Positions 26,089 to 39,121 of a stretch of DNA of 64,000 bases are shown piece by piece; positions within the stretch are counted from its first letter, which is position 1; each line of letters opens with the position of its first letter. This DNA comes from JACVRX01 sp963831385. Lineage in GTDB: Bacteria; Actinomycetota; Actinomycetes; Jiangellales; Jiangellaceae. The notes beneath the pieces are model-generated. The model saw only the letters and a list, made by a program, of their open reading frames with translations, ran no database searches and had not been told where the DNA came from. A program made the translations under genes and the position numbers. The stretch covers positions 62,001 to 126,000 of the forward strand of contig CAWHPW010000021.1 in NCBI GenBank assembly GCA_963831385.1, in the 5' to 3' direction.

Positions 26089-26468
26089 GGCACCGTCGGC
26101 CGCTGCGACGGCTCGCGGAAGCGGGTGCCGATCGTGAGCAGCAGCAGCCCGACGCCGAGGATCATGAAGAAGTTTCGCGGCGCGCTCTCATCGGAGAAGC
26201 CGAGGACGAACGGTGCGACGATCAGGAAGATCGACAACACCATGTCCACGGTGACGTGCGCCGTGATCGCGAGCTGCTTGACCAGGCTGGTCGGCATCCC
26301 CGCAGTGATGGCGGTGTTCACCAAGATGACAATCCCGACGACGACTGACACGCCCGTGGGGATGCTCGAGTCGAAGTCGAACAGGATCGGGCCGGCTAGG
26401 AACACGACGCCGAGGATGTATTCGACGACGCCATGCGCCGTCCGGGGAACGGGCCCCTCGCGCAACAT
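26085..26468 (-). CDS. Small SPW-repeat-like integral membrane protein
   Basis: 127 aa with four hydrophobic helices (about residues 12-30, 37-56, 68-90 and 98-114). The short loops and the GPILFDFDSS segment resemble SPW-type membrane proteins, but I cannot confirm the family. It is cotranscribed with the YjbR gene (4-bp overlap). Confidence 0.65.
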   Translation of the reverse strand: MLREGPVPRTAHGVVEYILGVVFLAGPILFDFDSSIPTGVSVVVGIVILVNTAITAGMPTSLVKQLAITAHVTVDMVLSIFLIVAPFVLGFSDESAPRNFFMILGVGLLLLTIGTRFREPSQRPTVP

Positions 26469-26579
26469 GAGGCAACGCTAGCCGGTCTGGGCTGCCCCAC
26501 CGTTGATCGAGTGTGCACGAGTTGCCTGGGCGCGCCGGGCGGGTCGCGCCGATTGTGACCAGTCGATCAGGAAGTGGCC

Positions 26580-27728
26580 TTAGCTGCCGAGGGCCGAGCG
26601 CAGGCGCGGCGGCACGTCGGGAAACGCCTCGAGTGGACGGGCCGCGACAAGCTTGTCGGCGTCGGCACGGTCCAAGTCCCCGTCATCGACGAGCACCTGC
26701 CGGGCATGAGTATCCGGCAATAGGTTGAGCCAGCGCAGGACGAGTTCTTCGCGGCCTTGCTCGGCCAGCTGGCCATACAGCCGGACCCGGGCCATGCCGC
26801 CGTCGGGATAGACGTCGAGCCGGACGTCCGTGGTCTCCGCAGCGTCGTCGATGCGGAACAGGTGCCGAGTGTCCGGCTGTAGGCGGGTGCGCGGCAACAG
26901 CTCGACCCAGTCATCGTTGCGGCCTGCGGAGCGCGAGTCGCGCCCACGCAGTGCGGCCCAGCCGGGAGCATTTCCGACGAAGTACGAGGTGTCCAGCTCG
27001 GCGAGGCGTACCCGGCCCGGCCCGGCCAGCCGAAACTCCACCCAGTCGTTGTCATCGTCGCGGCGTCGGGCGGTCTCCCAGCCCTCGCCCATCACCCGGG
27101 CTTGGCCGGGAGAGATCAGGTTGCTGGGCGACGAATAGAACATGTTGCTGCAACCGGTGACCACGCCGCCGTTGGCAAGCGCCGCAAGATCGATCTCACC
27201 GGTGCCGAGAAAACGAGGGTCTGGGACTGCCTCACCGTGCACCCGGATCCTGGCGACCCCACCATCGGGATACATGCACAGCCGCGCATGGGTCACCCGC
27301 TGCGGCACATCGACAGAGAACGGGTTCTGGGTGTTGCCGTCGACCGGCGAGCGGCGAACCAGCGGGATCCAGTCAGCCTGCTGCAGCTCGTCCGGCGTCG
27401 GGTATCCCTCGACCGAGGCACCCTCGACGGAGATCTCCGGCGGGTAGTTCCCGGTGAAGAACGCGGTGTCGACGACGACGCCGCGGACGACCCCGGCGAT
27501 GCCCAGCCGCACGATCGCCCAGTCATGGCCGGGTTCTCGACGTCGACGGGTCTCCCAGCCGTCGTAGACCTGGCCCTTGTGACCAAACGTGTACGTCTGG
27601 TACGTCGCCGGCTCGGGCTTGATGAGGTTCTCACGCTCGGCGAAGAGCTCGTCGTTGGCGCCGACGACGCTGCCGCCGAGCCAACGGCTGGCCAGGTCGG
27701 GATGAGCGGTGAAGTCCTGTTTGGTCAC
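26580..27728 (-). CDS. alc: Allantoicase
   Basis: 382 aa with the two repeated allantoicase domains: LASRWLGGSVVGANDELFAE at the N-terminus, YDGWETRRRREPGHDW and later GEGWETARRRDDDNDW. The enzyme hydrolyses allantoate to ureidoglycolate and urea. GTG 27728 is chosen because AAGGAG sits 5 nt upstream, whereas GTG 27734 overlaps that site. It is the last gene of the minus-strand allantoin/glyoxylate operon. Confidence 0.93.
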   Translation of the reverse strand: MTKQDFTAHPDLASRWLGGSVVGANDELFAERENLIKPEPATYQTYTFGHKGQVYDGWETRRRREPGHDWAIVRLGIAGVVRGVVVDTAFFTGNYPPEISVEGASVEGYPTPDELQQADWIPLVRRSPVDGNTQNPFSVDVPQRVTHARLCMYPDGGVARIRVHGEAVPDPRFLGTGEIDLAALANGGVVTGCSNMFYSSPSNLISPGQARVMGEGWETARRRDDDNDWVEFRLAGPGRVRLAELDTSYFVGNAPGWAALRGRDSRSAGRNDDWVELLPRTRLQPDTRHLFRIDDAAETTDVRLDVYPDGGMARVRLYGQLAEQGREELVLRWLNLLPDTHARQVLVDDGDLDRADADKLVAARPLEAFPDVPPRLRSALGS

Positions 27729-27730
27729 GG

Positions 27731-28885
27731 TCACTCCTTGCTCGCGTGTGGAGACACAGGCGACGGCGTGGGCAGCCAGTCGGCGGCAATTCGACGGGCA
27801 ACCTGTTCGAGCAGCGGCCCTGCGTCGGCCATGCTGCGAGCAGGATCAGGCTCGAGATCGGAGAGTGCGTACGCGCGCTGAATGCCGGCTTCGCGCAAGG
27901 CGGCTGGCTCGAGCAGGCATCGGCCGGCCACCGCAACAACCGGGATGCCGGCCGCGCGGGCCGCAGCTGCTACGCCGGCTGGTGCCTTGCCGCGCAGAGT
28001 CTGCTCGTCCAATGAGCCCTCTCCGGTGACGACGAGAGCGCACCCCGGCACCCGATCGGCGAATCCGATCAATTCCAGGATCAGCTCGATTCCCGGGCGG
28101 AGTGTTGCTCCGAGGATCGCCATGGCTGCGAAGGCAACCCCGCCGGCCGCTCCGGCGCCCGGAACGTCGGCATCGTCCCGGCCGGTCGTCGTGGCGACGA
28201 CCGCGGCCCAGTGCCGCAGCGCCTGGTCGAGTACGGCGACGTCTTCCGCCGTCGCACCCTTCTGCGGGCCGTAGACCGCTGCGGCGCCCTGCGGCCCGTA
28301 CAGGGGGTTGTCGACGTCGGACGCGACGACGACCTCCGCCGAACGAAGCGCAGGGTGCAGGCCGGCCAGATCCAGCCGCCGCAGCCGACCCAGCCCGCCG
28401 CCGCCCTGGGGCAGCGGCTTGTCATTGTCGTCGCGCAGGCGCGCGCCGAGCGCCTCGACCATCCCGGCGCCTCCGTCGGTGCTCGCACTCCCACCCACGC
28501 CGAGCACGATCCGGCCGCACCCGGCGTCCAGCGCCGCACGGAGGACATCGCCGGTGCCATGACTCGAGGCGACCAGCGGAGCCAGTCTGCGGTGAGGCAG
28601 CCGCCGCAGGCCCGATACGTCGGCGAGCTCGACGACCGCGACACCGGCACGTTCGGCGTAGGCGGTCTCAACCGGGTCGCCAGTGGGGCCAATCGCCTGA
28701 ACCGGGACCCGGCGGTACCCGGCCGACGCTGCTGCCTCGACCGTCCCGTCCCCTCCGTCCGCGACCGGAAGCTGGTCCACCTCGACACCGGGCGCCGCCG
28801 CCAGGAGGCCGGCGGCGACATGCTCGGCGACCTGAGCCGCGGTCAGCGACCCCTTGAACTTGTCGGGGGCGACGAGGACACGCAT
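27731..28885 (-). CDS. glxK: Glycerate kinase
   Basis: 384 aa from ATG 28885. It is a class-II glycerate kinase: VLVAPDKFKGSLTAAQVAEH at the N-terminus, PVADGGDGTVEA, GVGGSASTDGGAGM and VTGEGSLDEQTLRGK. It phosphorylates glycerate made from tartronate semialdehyde, finishing the glyoxylate-to-phosphoglycerate route. It lies 37 bp downstream of allantoinase in the same direction. Confidence 0.93.
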   Translation of the reverse strand: MRVLVAPDKFKGSLTAAQVAEHVAAGLLAAAPGVEVDQLPVADGGDGTVEAAASAGYRRVPVQAIGPTGDPVETAYAERAGVAVVELADVSGLRRLPHRRLAPLVASSHGTGDVLRAALDAGCGRIVLGVGGSASTDGGAGMVEALGARLRDDNDKPLPQGGGGLGRLRRLDLAGLHPALRSAEVVVASDVDNPLYGPQGAAAVYGPQKGATAEDVAVLDQALRHWAAVVATTTGRDDADVPGAGAAGGVAFAAMAILGATLRPGIELILELIGFADRVPGCALVVTGEGSLDEQTLRGKAPAGVAAAARAAGIPVVAVAGRCLLEPAALREAGIQRAYALSDLEPDPARSMADAGPLLEQVARRIAADWLPTPSPVSPHASKE

Positions 28886-28922
28886 CGGATCACTCAGCCT
28901 GGTCACGCTGGAAGGTCTCGAC

Positions 28923-30263
28923 TCATGCCGTTCCTCTCCGCAGCAATTGCCCCCGCGGCTCTCCATCATCGGCGATCTGCCGGCCACGCAGCCACGTGCT
29001 GCGCACGACACCGGACAGCGGCCGCTGCGCATATGGCGTGAGCGGGTGCCGGTGGTGCAGGCGATTCGGCTCGACGACGAACGCGTCGTCCGGCGCGAAC
29101 AGCGAGAAGTCGGCGTGGTACCCGAGCGCGATGTGGCCCTTGCGCTGCATGCCTGCAATCGCGGCGGGCTGCTCGGCCATCCATCGCACGAGGTCGCCCA
29201 ACCCGAAACCCCGTTGCCGCGCCTGTGTCCACACCGCCGGAAGACCGAGCTGGAGCGAGGCGATCCCGCCCCACGCCACCCCGAAATCGCCGTCGGTCAG
29301 CCGCTTGAGCTCGGGTGTGCACGGCGAGTGGTCGGACACCACCGCATCGATGTCGCTGCTCCGCAGCCCGTTCCACAGCAGCTCGCGATTGTCGGCCTCC
29401 CGAATCGGCGGGCAGCACTTGAACTGGGTCTGCCCGTCTTGGACCTCCTCCGCGGTGAAGACCAGATAGTGCGGGCAGGTCTCGACGCTGACCCGAACCC
29501 CGTCCTTTCGAGCGGTCCGCAACATGGGCAGCGCGTCCGACGACGACAGATGCAGCACGTGTACCCGAGAACCGGTCCATCGGGCCGCCTCGATGACCTG
29601 GGCGATCGCGACGTTCTCCGCACCGCGGGGACGCGAAGCCAGGAAGCCCTTGTACGTCTCGCCGTGCGCGGTCGGCGCATGGTCGATGGCCGCCGAGTCC
29701 TCCGCGTGCACCAGCAGCAGTGAGCCGAACGTGCCGGTGGTGCGCAGGACCTCCGGGAGATCACCCGGGTCCAGATGTGGGAACTCGTCGACGCCGGAAT
29801 GCAGAAGGAAGGACTTGAACCCGAACACCCCGGCGTCGTGCAACCCGCGCAACTCGGCGAGATTACCCGGCACCGCGCCGCCCCAGAATCCCACGTCGAC
29901 ATGCACCTGGCCCTCGGCGGCCTTTCGCTTCACCTCCAGCGCGGCCACGTCGATGGTGGGTGGAATGCAGTTGAGCGGCATGTCGACGATGGTCGTGACG
30001 CCGCCAGCGGCCGCGGCCCGAGTCGCAGTCGCGAACCCCTCCCATTCGGTACGCCCGGGCTCGTTGACGTGCACGTGGGTGTCGACCAGGCCGGGCAGCA
30101 GGACCTCGTCCGTACCGAGATCGACGACCTCGGGTGCGGTCAGGTCCGAGTCCAGAGGCTCGATCGCGGCGATCTGTCCCTCAGCCACGCCCACGCGGCG
30201 GGCCACCTCGCCGGCCGCGGTGATGACGCGGGGAGCGCGAAACACCAGGTCGAGCTCGCTCAC
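28923..30263 (-). CDS. allB: Allantoinase
   Basis: 446 aa cyclic amidohydrolase. Metal ligands are in LVDTHVHVNEPGRTEWEGF (about residue 57), the lysine expected to be carboxylated is in GVFGFKSFLLHSG (about 148), and ALPMLRTARKDG / VSVETCPHYL supply later motifs. It opens the allantoin ring to allantoate. It is 17 bp downstream of gcl. Confidence 0.95.
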   Translation of the reverse strand: MSELDLVFRAPRVITAAGEVARRVGVAEGQIAAIEPLDSDLTAPEVVDLGTDEVLLPGLVDTHVHVNEPGRTEWEGFATATRAAAAGGVTTIVDMPLNCIPPTIDVAALEVKRKAAEGQVHVDVGFWGGAVPGNLAELRGLHDAGVFGFKSFLLHSGVDEFPHLDPGDLPEVLRTTGTFGSLLLVHAEDSAAIDHAPTAHGETYKGFLASRPRGAENVAIAQVIEAARWTGSRVHVLHLSSSDALPMLRTARKDGVRVSVETCPHYLVFTAEEVQDGQTQFKCCPPIREADNRELLWNGLRSSDIDAVVSDHSPCTPELKRLTDGDFGVAWGGIASLQLGLPAVWTQARQRGFGLGDLVRWMAEQPAAIAGMQRKGHIALGYHADFSLFAPDDAFVVEPNRLHHRHPLTPYAQRPLSGVVRSTWLRGRQIADDGEPRGQLLRRGTA

Positions 30264-30280
30264 GCAGGGCCTCCGCGGGG

Positions 30281-32056
<1,776 letters not shown>

Positions 32057-32075
32057 CTCGGTACTCCTGCCTGGC

Positions 32076-32957
32076 TCAGCGGCCGGCTCGGCCGGAGAGC
32101 TCCTCGGCCAACTTGAACAGACCCGAGTGGTCGAGGGCACCGTCGCCGCGGGCGACCATGGCGGCCACCAGCTGGCTCACGGCCGCGCCGAGCGGCATGA
32201 CGACGCCTGCTTCGCGGGCCGCGGACTGGACGATGCCGAGATCCTTGTGGTGCAGCTCCAGTCGGAAGCCCGGGGCGAACTCCCGGGCGAGCATCCCATT
32301 CGCCTTGCGGTCCAGGACGGTGCTGCCGGCCAGGCCACCGCCGAGAACCGCACGGCGGCCTCGGTGTCGACGCCGTAGGCCTCGAGGAACACCAGCGCCT
32401 CGGCCAGCAGCTCGATGTTGCCGGCGACGATGAGCTGGTTCGCCGCCTTGACGGTCTGCCCGGCGCCGGCGGGCCCGACATGCACGATCGTCTTGCCGAC
32501 CGCCTGCAGCACCGGCAGAGCGGCCTCGAAGTCGCGGTCTCGCCGCCCGACCATGATCGACAAGCTGGCCTCGATCGCGCCCGCCTCACCGCCGCTCACC
32601 GGTGCGTCGAGGACCCGGACGCCTCGCTCGGGGCCCGCAGCAGCGAGCTCTTGGACACATCGGGCCGGATGCTGCTCATGTCGATGAACAACGATCCGGG
32701 CTCGGCATTCTCGAAGACGCCATCCGGCCCGGTCGTCACCTCGTGGACGTCCGGCGAGTCCGGCAGCATCGTGACGACGACATCGGCACCGCGAACGACC
32801 TCTGCCACGCCCTCGGCGCCCCGGCCGCCCTGCTCGACCAGCGCCTGCACCTTGTCCGGCGTCCGGTTGTACCCGACGACGTCGAACCCGGCCTTGACCA
32901 GGTTGGCGGCCATCGGGGCCCCATGATGCCCAGGCCGACGAATCCGACGGTCGTCAT
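32076..32957 (-). pseudogene. glxR: 2-hydroxy-3-oxopropionate (tartronate semialdehyde) reductase, three frameshifts
   Basis: ATG 32957. The NAD-binding start is VGFVGLGIMG, after which the frame changes (near 32925) to APMAANLVKAGFDVVGYNRT; a second shift near 32650 leads to LDAPVSGGEAGAIEASLSIM and GAGQTVKAANQL with the catalytic Lys; a third near 32345 leads to the C-terminus LHHKDLGIVQSAA. All three are repaired by adding one G to a short G run, giving about 294 aa, the family length. It reduces tartronate semialdehyde to glycerate. The start overlaps the hyi stop. Confidence 0.85.
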
Positions 32958-33800
32958 CGTCCCTCCTCGGGTCGAACAGACTCAGCCAGTCGGCGCCGCG
33001 CGCCGGCTCGGGCAGCCAGCCGAAGCTGTCCACAGTGGCTGCGCTGGGCTTGTACTCCAGGCCACCCAGCCGTCGTAGCCGGCCTGAGCCAGCTCGCTCG
33101 AGCCACGGTCCAGCGGCAGCTCGCCGGTGCCCGGCTCGTTGCGGCCCGGCGCGTCGGCGATCTGCACGTGGCCGACCCGGTCGGCGTGCTGGGCGATGGC
33201 GGCGTCGACGTCGTCGCCATTGACCGCCAGGTGGTAGAGGTCGCAGAGCAGGCGCAGGTTCTCCGCGCCGGTGGCGCGCTGGACCCGGTCGATGACGCCG
33301 ACGACGTCGGCGGCGGTCTTCAGCGGATATCGCGGCGCGCCGCTCACCGGCTCGACGAGCACGATGCCGCCGATCCGGCCTGCCGCCTGCGCGGCCACTG
33401 CGAGGTTCTCGACGGCGAGGTCGTCTTGTTGCCTCGGGTCCGCACGTCGTCCACCCGGTTGCCGTAGAGCGCGTTGAACGCCGCGCACCCGAGCTGCTCG
33501 CCGATACCCGACCGTGACGTCGACGTTGTCCCTGAACTCGTCGGACCGGGCCGGCCAGGAGACCAGTCCGCGGTCGCCGCCGGGCATGTCGCCGGCCGCG
33601 AAGTTGAGCCCGATCAGTTGCACGCCGGCGTCGCGGATGGCGGCGACGAAAGCGTCGACCGCGGGTCGGCAGGAACCGCCTCGTCGAACGGCCACCAGAA
33701 CTCGACGGCACCGAATCCGGCCTGCCGTGCGGCCGCGGGCCGTTCCAGCACCGGAAGCTCGGTGAACAGGATCGAGCGTGTTGACGGCATACCGGGGCAC
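32954..33800 (-). pseudogene. hyi: Hydroxypyruvate isomerase, about five frameshifts
   Basis: GTG 33800 with GGAGGA about 8 nt upstream. Pieces in successive frames are SILFTELPVLERPAAARQAG, VEFWWPFDEAVPADP, FVAAIRDAGVQLIGLNFAAG, GEQLGCAAFNALYGNRVDDV, NLRLLCDLYHLAVNGDD, HVQIADAPGRNEPGTGEL and LEYKPSAATVDSFGW, together an xylose-isomerase-like TIM barrel. The stop at 32954 is inferred from the ATGA overlap with glxR; the C-terminal frame is uncertain. It interconverts hydroxypyruvate and tartronate semialdehyde. Confidence 0.8.
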
Positions 33801-33819
33801 GCGCACGATCCTCCATGGT

Positions 33820-33863
33820 TTCCGTATGACGGAGAACGTAGTCCGCTATGTGGAATCGGTCAA
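33820..33863 (-). promoter_or_regulatory. hyi-operon promoter with two AllR-type operators 21 bp apart
   Basis: On the minus strand TTGACC (33863-33858), a 17-bp spacer and TACGTT (33840-33835) form a good promoter. One operator, TTCCACATAGCGGAC (33855-33841), fills the spacer; a second, TTCCGTATGACGGAG on the plus strand (33820-33834), follows the -10 box. Their centres are 21 bp apart, the same arrangement as at the aceB promoter. Confidence 0.78.
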
Positions 33864-35134
33864 GCGCCGGGCCAGCCGGTCGAGGGTCTCCCGGTCCGGA
33901 CCGCCGCGGTCGGTCACCTCCTCCGGATCGACGGCGCCGCAGTCCAGCCCGCGGACGACGAACCCGGCCAGCGCCTGCGCGGTCGCGGGCTCGTCGAGCA
34001 CGCCCGAGTCGGCCGTTCGGCCAGGTAGGCGCGCAGCCGATCCAGCGCGCGCCGGCAGCCCTGCCGGAAGAACGCGTACGTCGCCAGGTAGCGCGTCGGC
34101 AGCTGGGCGGGGTGCAGGTCCCAGCCCTGGTAGAAACCGCGCTCCAGCGACCGGCGGACCAGCCGGGCGTGCAGCCGCCAGGCCGCGTGCACCGCGTCGC
34201 GGTCGCCCGACGGGCAGCACGTTCGTCGAGCCGTCGGACAGCCGGACGCCGGTGCCCGCCGCGGCGAGCTGCATGACCGCCTTGGCGTGGTCGGCGGCCG
34301 GGTGCTCCATGCTCTGGTGCGCGGCGGCGATGCCGAGCGCGGCGCTGTAGTCGTAGGTTCCGTAGTGCAGCCCGCTGCAGCGCGCCGCCCGCCGCGTGCA
34401 CCATCCGGGCCACCGTGGCGGCGCCGTCGGGCCCGAGCACCGCCTGCGGCGTCTCGACCTGGATCTCGAACCGCAGCCGGCCCGCGGGCAGCCCGGCCGC
34501 GGACTCCAGCCGCTCGCAGACCGCCACCATCGCCTCGACCTGGTCGACGCTGGTGACCTTGGGCAGCGTCACCACGAAGCCGGCGGGGAGCTCGCCGCCC
34601 AATTGGTCGATCAGGCCGGAGACGAAAGGTCGAGCGTGCGCAGCCCGCGGCGGCGGGTCGGAGCTTCCAGGCTCTTGAACCGGATGCCGAAGAACGGCGG
34701 AGCGTCGCCGGCGGCAATGGATTGAGCCAGCGCGCTGGCTGCCGCCTGCGCCGCTGCGTCCTCGACGTCGTCCGGATGCGACCCGTAGCCGTCCTCGAAG
34801 TCGATCCGCAGGTCCTCGACCGGCTCGCGGGCGAGCTTGCCGCGCACCCGGTGAAGCACCTCGGTGACGACCGCTACCGGGATTCCGGTCGCGTCCGCGA
34901 GCGTGTCGGGGTCGGCACCGTCGGCTCGAGGGCCGCGAGCGCGGCGCGACCCCAGTCGGCCGCCGTGTCCGCGTCGAACCGGTCGGCCGGCACGTACACC
35001 GTGTGCACCGGCTGGCGGGTGCCGGGATCGCCCGGATACCGCGCCGCGAGGTCGGCGTCGGCGGCGGCGAGCCGCCGGTCGAGGTCGGCCAGGAACTCGT
35101 CGGCCAAGGCAGCGACCGTGCCGGGCGTCGCCAC
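33846..35134 (-). pseudogene. DUF6986 / HpcH-HpaI aldolase-citrate lyase-like protein, about five frameshifts
   Basis: GTG 35134 starts a run of fragments in changing frames: LADEFLADLDRRLAAADADL, LRIDFEDGYGSHPDDVEDAA, GGELPAGFVVTLPKVTS, LRFEIQVETPQAVLGPDGAA, GLHYGTYDYSAALGIAAAHQ, QGWDLHPAQLPTRYLATYAF and a C-terminus ending RRLTDST. The acidic RIDFEDGYG and EIQVETP motifs are those of citrate-lyase-beta-like aldolases. In actinobacteria this family accompanies malate synthase in urate loci. Its reaction is unproven, perhaps C-C cleavage or formation with glyoxylate. Confidence 0.8.
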
Positions 35135-35138
35135 GGCT

Positions 35139-36742
<1,604 letters not shown>

Positions 36743-36780
36743 AGTCCCCCCTCGGTGAAAGGCAGGGTCTCCGCCAGCGA

Positions 36781-36821
36781 TTCCGTATGGCGGATGCTAC
36801 TTTCTGAGATACGGAAGTCAA
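36781..36821 (-). promoter_or_regulatory. aceB promoter with two AllR-type operators 21 bp apart
   Basis: On the minus strand TTGACT (36821-36816) and TAGCAT (36799-36794) form a promoter with a 16-bp spacer. The operator TTCTGAGATACGGAA (36802-36816) covers the spacer and the edge of the -35 box; TTCCGTATGGCGGAT (36781-36795) follows the -10. The centre-to-centre distance is 21 bp, as at the hyi promoter. Confidence 0.75.
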
Positions 36822-36859
36822 TCGGAGGCGTCGAGACTCAGGCAGCCGCTCGGATGCCA

Positions 36860-36880
36860 TACGGTTTCCACTATGCGGAA
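36860..36880 (+). promoter_or_regulatory. allR leaderless promoter overlapped by its operator
   Basis: TACGGT (36860-36865) is followed by 7 nt and ATG 36873. The operator TTCCACTATGCGGAA (36866-36880) covers the expected transcription start and the start codon itself. This points to tight negative autoregulation. Confidence 0.62.
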
Positions 36881-37667
36881 GAATAGTAGACGCGACTCCG
36901 GCGAGGCGGGACGCCGCGGCGGGGTTCAGACCATCGAGCGGGCGTTCCACCTGCTCGAGGTCCTCGCTGCGGGTGGTGGCGAGATGTCGATCAGCCAACT
37001 CGCCGACGAGTCCGGGCTGCCCATGCCGACCATCCACCGGCTGTTGCGGACACTCGTGGCGCAGGGATACGTGCGCCAGCAACCGTCGCGGCGATACGCA
37101 CTGGGTCCCCGATTGATCTGGCTCGGCGAAAGCGCCGAGCGTCTGCTGGCGGCCTGGGCACTGCCGCACCTGGAGAAGCTGGTGGCAGAGCTCGACGAAA
37201 CCGTCAACGTCGCCATGCTCGACGGAGATCGCGCCGTCTATGTCGCCCAAGTACCGGGGACCCGGCCGATGCGCACGTTCACCGAGGTCGGCCGCCGGGT
37301 GCATCTACACAGCACCGGGGTGGGCAAAGCCCTGCTCGCGGCACTGCCGGACGAGCAGATGATCGACCTGGTGGGCAGGATCCCGCTGCCGGCCAACACT
37401 GAGCACACGATCGTGGACCGGGACCTGTTGCTGGCCGATCTGCGGGCCGCGCGCCTCAATGGGTTCACCGTCGACGACGGGGAACAGGACATCGGGGTGC
37501 GGTGCATCGCGGTGGCGATGCCCGCCGATACCGTCCGCGCAGCGATCTCGGTGTCAGCGCCCAGCGTGCGGCTGACCGACGACATGCGCGAGAAGGCTGC
37601 CCGCTTGCTGCGGCGCTCGGCCGACGAGTTGGGGCGTGAACTGATCAGCCGCAACGGATCGACCTGA
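36873..37667 (+). CDS. allR: IclR-family regulator of the urate/allantoin locus (AllR-like)
   Basis: 264 aa and intact, unlike its neighbours. The N-terminal winged HTH contains QTIERAFHLLEVL and SISQLADESGLPMPTIHRLL (about residues 34-53). The C-terminal IclR effector domain has HSTGVGKALLAAL and DIGVRCIAVAMP. It lies between the divergent aceB and uraH operons, and matching 15-bp palindromes occur at aceB, hyi, allR and uraH. The homologue AllR of Streptomyces coelicolor controls allantoin genes; likely effectors are allantoin, allantoate or glyoxylate. The basic N-terminal extension of about 17 residues depends on the leaderless ATG. Confidence 0.88.
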   Translation: MRKNSRRDSGEAGRRGGVQTIERAFHLLEVLAAGGGEMSISQLADESGLPMPTIHRLLRTLVAQGYVRQQPSRRYALGPRLIWLGESAERLLAAWALPHLEKLVAELDETVNVAMLDGDRAVYVAQVPGTRPMRTFTEVGRRVHLHSTGVGKALLAALPDEQMIDLVGRIPLPANTEHTIVDRDLLLADLRAARLNGFTVDDGEQDIGVRCIAVAMPADTVRAAISVSAPSVRLTDDMREKAARLLRRSADELGRELISRNGST

Positions 37668-37737
37668 CCCGCTCGCCGCTCCTCCGTTCCAGCGGTCCGG
37701 CCTCTTACCATGGCGACGGTCGGCCGCAGTCGGACTG

Positions 37738-37801
37738 TTGACACTCGCAGACACCGTCGCTAGCTTTCTGCTAAGTAGAAACCAAGTTCCGCATGACGGA
37801 A
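37738..37801 (+). promoter_or_regulatory. uraH-operon promoter with downstream AllR-type operator
   Basis: TTGACA (37738-37743), a 17-bp spacer and TAGCTT (37761-37766) form a near-consensus promoter. The operator TTCCGCATGACGGAA (37787-37801) is the best palindrome of the set. It lies about 15-28 bp after the expected transcription start and 14 bp before ATG 37816, so a repressor bound there would block elongation. Confidence 0.75.
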
Positions 37802-37815
37802 ACGGTGTTCTCTGG

Positions 37816-38149
37816 ATGACCCTCTCGACGCATGTTCTCGATGCCGGCCGTGGTCAGCCGGCCGCTGGCGTACCCGTCACGCTGCACCGTCTCGTGGGCG
37901 AGGAGTGGGAACTGCTCGGCGAGGGCCTGACGGACTCCGACGGCCGGGTCGCGGGACTTGCCCCGGACGGGCTGCGCGGCCGGTGTCCACCGGCTCGAGT
38001 TCGACACCGGCGCCTATTTCGCCTCCTCCGGCCAGACCGGTTTCTACCCCGAAGTGCTCGTCACGTTCGAGATCGTCGATCCCGACCAGCACTACCACGT
38101 GCCGCTGCTGCTGAGCCCGTACGCCTTCTCCACCTATCGAGGGAGCTGA
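37816..38149 (+). CDS. uraH: 5-hydroxyisourate hydrolase (one frameshift near 37975)
   Basis: ATG 37816. The transthyretin-like hallmark residues are present at both ends: LSTHVLDAGRGQPAAGVPV at the N-terminus and the C-terminal tetrapeptide YRGS. Near 37975 the frame changes from DGLRG to AGVHRLEFDTGAYFASSG. The corrected length is about 110 aa, normal. The enzyme hydrolyses 5-hydroxyisourate to OHCU after uricase. The uricase gene starts 5 bp downstream. Confidence 0.88.
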
Positions 38150-38153
38150 CGCC

Positions 38154-39057
38154 ATGGCGGTGACCCTGGGCCACAACCAGTACGGAAAGGCCGAGACCCG
38201 GGTCGTGCGGGTCTATCGCGACTCGGACCCGCACGAGATCGTCGACTACAACGTCAGCTGTGCGCTCTCCGGTGACTTCCTGGACACCCACCTGACCGGA
38301 GACAACGCCAAGGTCCTCACCACCGACGCGGTCAAGAACACGGTCAATGCCTACGCCAAGGAACACGGAGATGCTGCTCGTCAACCCGAGTCATATGGGC
38401 TCGCGCTCGCCCGGCATTTCGTCGACGACAACGAGCAGGTTGCCCGGGCTCGCGTCAACCTGGAGATGTACCCGTGGGTACGGCTCGATTTCGACGGCGG
38501 CCAGCATCCGCATGCTTTCGCGCGCCACGGCGGCTACGTGCGCACTGCCACCGTCACGTACGACGGCGAACACACGTGGGTCGTCTCCGGCGTGGACGAG
38601 TTGGTCGTGCTGAAGACCACCGACTCCGAGTTCTGGGGCTACTACCAGGACAGGTACACGACCCTGAAGCCGACGAACGACCGGATCATGGCCACCAAGG
38701 CCAAGATTCAGTGGTGGCACACCGACGCCGATAGAGACGTCGACTGGGGAAAGTCATACGAAACCGTGCTCGGCACGCTGACCGAGCGCCTTTGCTGGTC
38801 ACCACAGTCTGGCGCTGCAGCAGACGATCTATGCGATGGGCGAGGCGGTGCTCGAAGCCGAAGGTGGAATCGCCGAGATCAGGTTCTCGATGCCGAACAA
38901 GCATCACTTCGTGATCGATCTCAGCCCGTTTGGGCTGGACAACCCGAACGAGGTCTTTCATGCCGATGACCGCCCGTACGGCCTGATCGAGGCGACGGTC
39001 CGCCGAGACGATGCGCCCGATCCCGGCCTGGCCTTCGACCCGGGCATCGGGTGGTGA
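38154..39057 (+). CDS. pucL: Uricase (one frameshift near 38790)
   Basis: ATG 38154. The protein shows uricase motifs: VVRVYRDSDPHEIVDYNVSC, then AKVLTTDAVKNTVNAYAKEH, and KPTNDRIMATKAKIQWWHTD. After LTER one extra C shifts the frame; without it the sequence reads FAGHHSLALQQTIYAMGEAV, then IAEIRFSMPNKHHFVIDLSP and the stop at 39057, giving about 300 aa. It oxidises urate to 5-hydroxyisourate without a cofactor. Operon member with uraH. Confidence 0.92.
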
Positions 39058-39121
39058 AGCACGTAGTAAGGCCGGTGCCGAAGCGCCGAGGCATTCGGCC
39101 CTCGACTCAAGGGAGGTGGAG

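Noticed and set aside
32596..34602. 668-codon open frame on the minus strand
   Set aside because: It is a chimera of true and shadow frames of glxR, hyi and the DUF6986 gene, created by frameshifts and high GC. No single protein family spans it.
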